Position numbers and translations under genes: made by a program. A stretch of DNA of 64,000 nt from Glandiceps talaboti. Lineage: Eukaryota > Hemichordata > Enteropneusta > Spengelidae. The notes beneath the pieces are model-generated. The model was not told the origin of the DNA. It made no database searches and was given only the letters and a program-made list of their open reading frames with translations. The stretch is from NCBI RefSeq assembly GCF_964340395.1, contig NC_135556.1, forward strand, positions 11,920,910 to 11,984,909, given 5' to 3'. Shown piece by piece: positions 57,370 to 64,000 of this stretch. The number at the start of each line of letters is the position of its first letter. The first letter of the stretch is position 1.

Positions 57370-58900
57370 AAATTAAACTATGAAGTGTTTAATACCACGA
57401 TAGAGAAACAGATCCGTTGTGCTAACTGGAGTTGCTGTAGAGATTATCACGGAACGAGATGGGTACACATACAGATCAAATCACACGAGTACGAGTAAGC
57501 TACCCGTTATTGTGTCTTTGGTGGCTTGTGGAGTGAACTCCGGTGGGTTATAGAAAAACTCAAAGATTCGTGAGATGGTTACAAAGCACTCTGTAAATAT
57601 TGTAGTACTAGTAGTCTGCTTTCTCGATGTTTATGTTGGGGAGACTTCATCAAGTTCATGTGGCAAGTCCATAACGTTCATTCTCGCAAGTCATAGCACA
57701 TATTTGTATGCTGAAGCAACGAAATATGTACCTCTTGGCGAGTACGTTTCGCACGGTGCCGTAAAGCGGCAAGTGGTTTACGACGTTGATAAAAGTTATC
57801 TCTTCATTAATCGTATTTAGACTGTACGATACGTCGTGTCGTTCCGCCCTCACCGGGGAAGGGAGGGGGTGACTGCTGTATGAGGGCGACTTCATCCTAA
57901 CGTACCAGTTTTCTGCATTTCTCTGTACAGCCAAAGTCCAGAAGACAGCTACTCACCTACCAATATCATGGTTTGCAGTGGAGAATGTGCTGGTAGGGGC
58001 AACATCAAATTACCTATATAAATTTTATATTTCCGTTTCCGATGTAATTCAGTAAACTGACAATTCACGCATAAAAAAATTACCACTAGCCAAGTACAAA
58101 GATGGAAGTAGAGAAACTAGAATGACAATGGCCTGACGAATCATCCGATTAAAGCGGGCAATTCATGCATATCCTCCCAACCAGCAGCTCCAGTGGTTGT
58201 ATAAAGTTGTTAAACCATAGACAGTGGAGCAGGCTAGATGACTCCACTGTCTAAACGATATGATAATCGAATCTAACTATTTTGATTAGTGACACATGGA
58301 ACTACGAATAGAATGGGCTCATAAGTTCATCAGAAGTTCACGTGCATGTTGGGTATATTTTAGTGTGCGAAGTTAAGAACAAAATAATATATAATTATCA
58401 TGAGGATTGTTTGATCACTATAGTTATAATTTCTTGACGTGTCGTTAGATTTTAAAAGCTAACGTCATTTGATTGTTCTCTCTGTCAGAATTGTTCCTTG
58501 AGGGCGCCATATATGCTGCTTACACATATCTCCAAGGCACTGATGATGCAGACCACAGAAATCGCAAAACGAATTAATCTTTAATGACAAAAGAAAATCG
58601 TAATTACTAAAGTGACATTAAGAATTTCAAATTGTATAAGTCAGATGTATTTTTTTAAGTGTTGACGTAATTCGATAATAAAATAATGAGATTACAATAA
58701 TATATGCCGAGGCAGGTTTGAGAGACTGTTGACTGAACCGGTCTGGTTTACGTCGCCCTCTGTCGGTTCCCGCAATTTTGCAGAACTTCTCCGACTCGGA
58801 TTTCCTTCTTGGAAGCAAGTGAGGTATTAATTATCTATATATAATAATACTATATGTGGGTGGGGGTGGGGTGGGGGTAGGTTCGATCGTGAATGTAACT
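57370..58900. other. No confident gene
   Basis: Contains a mini-palindrome at 58211-58254. The open frame 57575-57820 has a hydrophobic N-terminus (VNIVVLVVCFLDVYVG) but no other support. A GC-richer patch lies at 57830-57890. Confidence 0.4.
58211..58254. repeat. Mini-palindrome, copy 5
   Basis: TAAACCATAGACAGTGGAG and CTCCACTGTCTAAAC arms around CAGGCTAGATGA. Good match to the core of copy 4. Confidence 0.65.
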
Positions 58901-58908
58901 AGGGGATG

Positions 58909-59036
<128 letters not shown>

Positions 59037-59039
59037 GCG

Positions 59040-60625
59040 GTCAATAATGACGAATAATGATATTCAAAACACAGGTGAAATATGTCGTATGGTTATTGAA
59101 CCGTTTTGTGTTGAACACTGTCGAGAATGCCCATCGTAGTATTCTTAATATGTTGTACATGTTCATTTTATTCAAATTCTGTTCGTCATCTTGGGATGAA
59201 AGACAGTAAATTCTGTAGGGATTATTGATCGACTGTTGAAAAACATGTCATCGTGAACTTGGATGGACTCAATCCCTGGACTCACCCGACGTTAACGTTG
59301 ACGTCCTGATTTGACTTAATTACTGGACTGCATATCGTAGATTACTAAATGCCACGGGACAAAATATCACTAGAAGTGGACTTATCTTATTTATTTCATG
59401 ACTGTGCAATACTAGATGTGGATGGAGGTGCAAATCCATGCAGATAATTTACGGAGAGGCTCCGCGGAGACTTTCGAACCTAAATGTTGTCCTTAAAATC
59501 ATGCCACATTTACACAAAAAATTGAGACAAACCTGGCGGTAAAGCCCGCAATGAACGGACAGTTTGACAAAGCCTGTCGACCTGAACAGGTGAAACGTTA
59601 CCCGTAAGTAATAGGAACCCTTGGTCGTGGTACAAGAACGTATTATTATTACTAATTGAGACCCTTTCTCATACCATAACCTCACGTATTTATATCGTAT
59701 ATTCAGACATGGTCCTGAATCAGTTGATACATTGGTAATGCCATATATATGGTTTCAAAACCCTTAAGAACATGAAAGGAAAATATGATTAAAAACATCA
59801 ATTTATAAATCGTGGAAAAGAACTCAGATATATAAGATCTTTAATTATCCTAAACAAAAACTCATCTGTTTTAAATTTAAAACATGAAAAACATACCCTT
59901 ATTAAAACCAGAGGACAATAAACACTGAGACCAATTTCGTTTGAACCCTTCCCATATCGCCGTCTATGACAATACCATACACATTGATGGTATCGAACCC
60001 GCGGCATGCTCTTATACTTACTTTGGAAACATTTTGTGCGGATACACGATGAGGGCGCTAGACTTTTGAAAAAGTCTTGTATATCATGTTGTTAAAATTT
60101 CAGGGGCTTGCACTTGATTATTTTCTCTCATTGGTCATACTAGAACCATTCTTTGAAAAGATTTAAATTTCATTTTTTTTAATTAATCATGACATGATAT
60201 CAACCAAATCCTGTCCATACAATGGCCAAAGGTAACATCGGCAGCCATATTGTCGTCTGCGTGTATAAGATTAATCACCTGGGATGAAATATATGCTGAG
60301 GAAAACATTGTCAACCAATGACGCAACGGTTAGTGATTAAAGTATTATGAAATTCAAATGACAAGAATCAAACATGGACAGCTGTACCGAATAGTTTAAA
60401 AAATAATTCTGACATCGATAATGAGACAGCTATAGTTTTAACATAAACCCCCACCCCCACGTGCACCCCCACCCCCGACGGAGAAATCCATAGAGGTGAT
60501 CCAATGTAACCAGAGCACCGCCTGCCATCGCGACCAATAGGAAAGTACAGTTATGTTAATTCAATTTAGGATCAATTATGTAGGATGTTGACTTAGAAGC
60601 AATCCATCGCATGGCTGAAGTTGTT
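59040..60625. other. No gene; possible SINE trace
   Basis: On the minus strand GGTTCGATACC at 59989-59999 fits an RNA polymerase III B box (GGTTCGANNCC). No A box at the right distance was seen, so at most this is a truncated SINE. The rest is unassigned. Confidence 0.35.
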
Positions 60626-60628
60626 ACC

Positions 60629-60970
60629 CCCCCCCACACACACACACACACACGCACGCACGCACACACACACATACACGTGCGTGCACACACACACATA
60701 CATACATACATACATACATACATACATACATACATACATACATACATACATACATACATACATACACACACGCACGCAAATACACACACAAACACAAACC
60801 CAACACAAACACAAATTAAACCCAACACAAACACAAACACAAACACAAACACAAACACAAACACAACACAACACAACACAACACAACACAACACAACACA
60901 ACACAACACAACACAAACACAAACACAAACACAAACACAAACACAAACACAAACACAAACACAAACACAA
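60629..60970. repeat. Layered CA / CATA / CAAACA / CAACA microsatellite
   Basis: Successive blocks: (CA)n with CG-containing units, (CATA)n at about 60694-60765, ACACAAAC hexamers, (ACACA)n pentamers and again hexamers up to 60970. Six-frame open frames across it are artefacts. Confidence 0.95.
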
Positions 60971-60984
60971 TGATTAGTATAGCC

Positions 60985-61620
60985 TGTTATTCGTTTTTAA
61001 CAAATTTACTGGAGATAAGACTCGGCCAAAGTTTGTGAAAACAGTTCATTTCTGGGGATACTCTCTCGTGTATCTGTGCGTTAAATTCATCATTCTGGAA
61101 GGGTGAGACCTGATTTAATATTTCAAGTAGGATGTTGTCATGGAAATAGCTCATCTGATACGACTGATCTTATTCCACGCAAACAAGTTGTTATCGTTCG
61201 TTTTAAACAAATGTAGTCGAGATAAGGCTCAGTCAAAGTTACCGTAAATGTTTCGTGTCACATGTCTAAGGGACACACGCGTATCAGGTACGTGCATCAA
61301 ATCTCACGCTATTTCTCTATCGTATGATGGTGGCCGATATCAAATTCAGCTCTCCTGAAACGACACGATATGACTTAATGTTTTAAGTGGAATGTTGTCA
61401 TGGAAACAGAACATCAGCTATAATCTTGGTCCATAAAATATTTTTACCATATTATTATTATTATTATTATTCATTTTAAGCAAATGTACTGGAGATAAGG
61501 TTTTGTCAAAGTTAATAAAAATAGTTCATTTTATGGGGGAAAACTCTCCGTTCTATATCGATGCATCAAATTCATCTCAGTTTCCGGGAAAAACATGACA
61601 CCAGTATGAATAAAGTGGCA
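60985..61620. repeat. Three diverged tandem copies of a 200-270 bp unit
   Basis: The block TTAA.CAAAT.TACTGGAGATAAG starts copies at about 60995, 61199 and 61472. It is followed in each by GTCAAAGTT-like, GTTCATTT-like and ATCAAATTCATC-like blocks, and in the first two by AATGTTGTCATGGAAA or close variants. Copies are heavily substituted. Element type unknown. Confidence 0.6.
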
Positions 61621-64000
61621 CTAAGAATGCGTTACCTGTATTACATTAATAATGGAGGGAAACCCATTTTACTTCATTCAACCACTTCTAATGTATATTG
61701 TCATCGCTTATTGAAATAATGATGCCTAGTATTTTACGACTGATCTCCTTTTATGACCATCGCATTGTAATCGAGCCAATCACCATATTTTTAAAATAAA
61801 TTTAAGGTATAGCGTATTTAGCAATATGGTCACATTTCACATTGAGCATTCATCACTAAAATCTTGCATACACACAATCTACATCAGAATTGCCATACAT
61901 TTCTCACTGGTAAATGGAGCACCGTATTTACTTTCGATCTTTCGATTCTGCATTTGACTGACAGTGCATCTTTTTTTTAGGCGTGATATAATTAGTTTTT
62001 CTTCGTTGGAAGTCAATTGACAAAAGTTAATGGGACATCAGTCGAAAGATTGCCCCTAGAGTCTTAAACAAATTATGAATAGAAGCTGTCAGAAAATTCA
62101 CCTCGTGAAATGTTTGCGTGTATTTCGCCGACGATTTTGCGGAATCGATTTGATCTGAAGACACATTAGGTGTAATTACTGATCATAAAAATAGGTCGAC
62201 AAGATAGATGGTTGGAGATGTCAGCTTTCTATATTATGTGTCGTTTTATATTGTGTGCGATAATCTGCACCCAACATCCGGGATATCCAAATCATCATTT
62301 TTGTTAGCATCTTACAAAGGAGTGTTGTTCAAGTCTGTCTTACTGGAAAACGCTGCCTCACCAAGCAGTTTCCCCTCATGAAAGGTAGGTTTATTTAATT
62401 TCAACCATTTTATGATTTCTAATTTTATGATTTATATTTTAACCATTTTCGCCACCTTGAAGTTGTTGTTTTTGGGTCTATCCTTCTCTAGTAGTTGTAC
62501 ACGTGATATGCCTAATATGCTTAAATACCCGTGTATGTGAGTTCGAGAGAAAGTTCTACTTCGGATAGCCCCGCAACTTGGTTATAGCTATCTGACACGC
62601 CAAACGGACTCAACGACATTGTCAAACCAGATAGCCAAGTCTCTGAGCAGTACTTCGGAGAATTTGTCAGAGCCCTTGTTATAATCATTTCATTAATCTT
62701 AAAGGCAGTCCCAGAACAAACATCGTTATTCTTTATGAAAAAAAAGGTGTAATGAGATTAATTTTGAATCGCAATATTCTCAGTGAATGTAATAACATTA
62801 CTATTATTTTAGATTAAGGTCAAGGGTCGTGATTATGAATGGAATTCATGAAATCGTGTCCCAAGTGACTTAGATATATCATTCATTTGCCCCGTTGACA
62901 ATGCTATCAAACTAAAAGCTGTATCAAGTTTGAACACGTTGAAACGGATTATATTTCAAGTCACTCAAATCTAGTATATTTTGTGACGAGACAAGCACTT
63001 ATATTTATCTTAATTAAAGTTTCTAAAAAGTGTTTGCTATCCGTAATCTCAGTTATTTGACTTGTAATGTGTTGTGGAACGTTTCCGTCCTGGATTCATT
63101 TACGCGTCACTAAAATATATGATTACGTATTATTAGACTGCCAAATATATTACTTTGAAACGTACACATGCATAATATGCTGCATTATGTTCATTTTGCT
63201 ATGTATATTTCAAACACTATGAATGCATGTGTTAGCTCGTCCTTCGAGGACAAAATCACAATTCCCTTTCCAAATTTATGCCCTCTCCACGAGCAGAGAA
63301 GTACTAAGTTTCGTGTTCATATAAGGAGTTCATATAACATGTAAATAGTGTGTGTTGAGAACACATACAATGTCATTTTAACTTCTGCTAACCCGCCCAT
63401 ACATACGAACGATCACATAAGTGCCTTCGGCTGTGTCCGGACAGCTGGCAGGTCTGTTTTAAATATGGACATTAAGCACTCATTGATAATTCCCCAGTGC
63501 ATGTACATTACCGTTAACCACATGAAATCACCATAACAAGACAGGAATGGACGATCGATCGGTGATTCGACATCGCCTAGTTAGTTGTGTCATATACAGT
63601 TGACATCATGGTTAAATCGTCCCGTTTCTTTACTTAGTCTATAAAATGTCTCATTCTCATCCGTTGCGCGACAACAGGTAGTGTGATGTTTGCACGGAGC
63701 TACATTGGGAAATCTTAGAAATCCGGCCGAGGGTATTCCAAACTATTGACTCATAACACATAAAGCACTCAATGGAAACGTTTACCTCCCTATCGAGAAG
63801 TATACTTCAACGTACAACCTAATGGAGCAGACGATCTCATTCACACACACTGCAGCTTCAAGTCATTAGCTACACCTGCAAAAACAATTATACATAAAAT
63901 GCTAATTTTATCCTTACAACGTAAATGACTGGAACATATCTTACAAATGACCGTTGTCAGCGTCCCATTTATTGGAATATTCAAAGACGTGTGAAACAAA
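61620..64000. other. No gene recognised
   Basis: Unassigned. A donor-like ATGAAAG|GTAGGT occurs at about 62383, but no open frame supports a coding exon before it. Confidence 0.45.

Noticed and set aside
57575-57820. 81-codon open frame with hydrophobic N-terminus
   Set aside because: It looks like a signal peptide but has no domain, no splice connection and no cysteine pattern; it could be chance.
60556-60977. Several open frames over 115 codons on both strands
   Set aside because: All are translations of CA, CATA and CAACA microsatellites.

Overview
This is nuclear DNA from an animal, most likely a marine invertebrate. It is AT-rich and gene-poor, with short exons, long introns, GT-AG splice signals, many microsatellites, decayed non-LTR retrotransposons and many small palindromic DNA elements. 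The protein families present (arylamine N-acetyltransferase, WAP and Frizzled-type domains) fit an invertebrate deuterostome or a lophotrochozoan. I cannot name the species.

Layout. 0-12.7 kb is a repeat-rich block with no convincing host gene. It holds three decayed LINE reverse-transcriptase relics (5.69-7.09 kb minus, 8.83-9.26 kb plus, 9.47-10.26 kb minus), several MITEs with target-site duplications, and copies of a tiny palindrome. 12.7-15.2 kb contains a near-perfect palindromic 154-bp element with a 9-bp target duplication and a pair of adjoining inverted-repeat elements. 16.5-22.7 kb (minus) is a secreted-protein gene: a signal-peptide exon, a WAP-domain exon and a Frizzled cysteine-rich-domain exon, all joined in phase 1. 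Its 3' end was not found. 23-48.7 kb is mostly intronic or intergenic. It has weaker evidence for a second minus-strand gene (5' exons near 48.5, 45.4 and 45.2 kb, an internal exon at 41.7 kb, a possible last exon at 26.0 kb). It also holds several MITE families, an array of octamer (ATTTGCAT) motifs at 39.7 kb, and a hammerhead ribozyme inside a perfect 71-bp inverted repeat at 40.9-41.1 kb.

49.9-55.7 kb is a tandem duplication of about 2.5-3 kb. Each unit carries an intact single-exon arylamine N-acetyltransferase gene (minus) with its upstream noncoding exons and a promoter-like segment. The two proteins differ at about 27 of 301 residues, and many of the differences lie in the stretch between the catalytic Cys and His. 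Head-to-head with the second copy, at 55.84 kb, starts a plus-strand gene for an unrecognised coiled-coil protein (three exons seen). From 58 to 64 kb I see only microsatellites, a three-copy diverged tandem repeat and unassigned sequence.

Nothing suggests an operon or shared pathway. The clearest functional group is the NAT pair, a xenobiotic-type acetyltransferase duplication with signs of gene conversion and local divergence.
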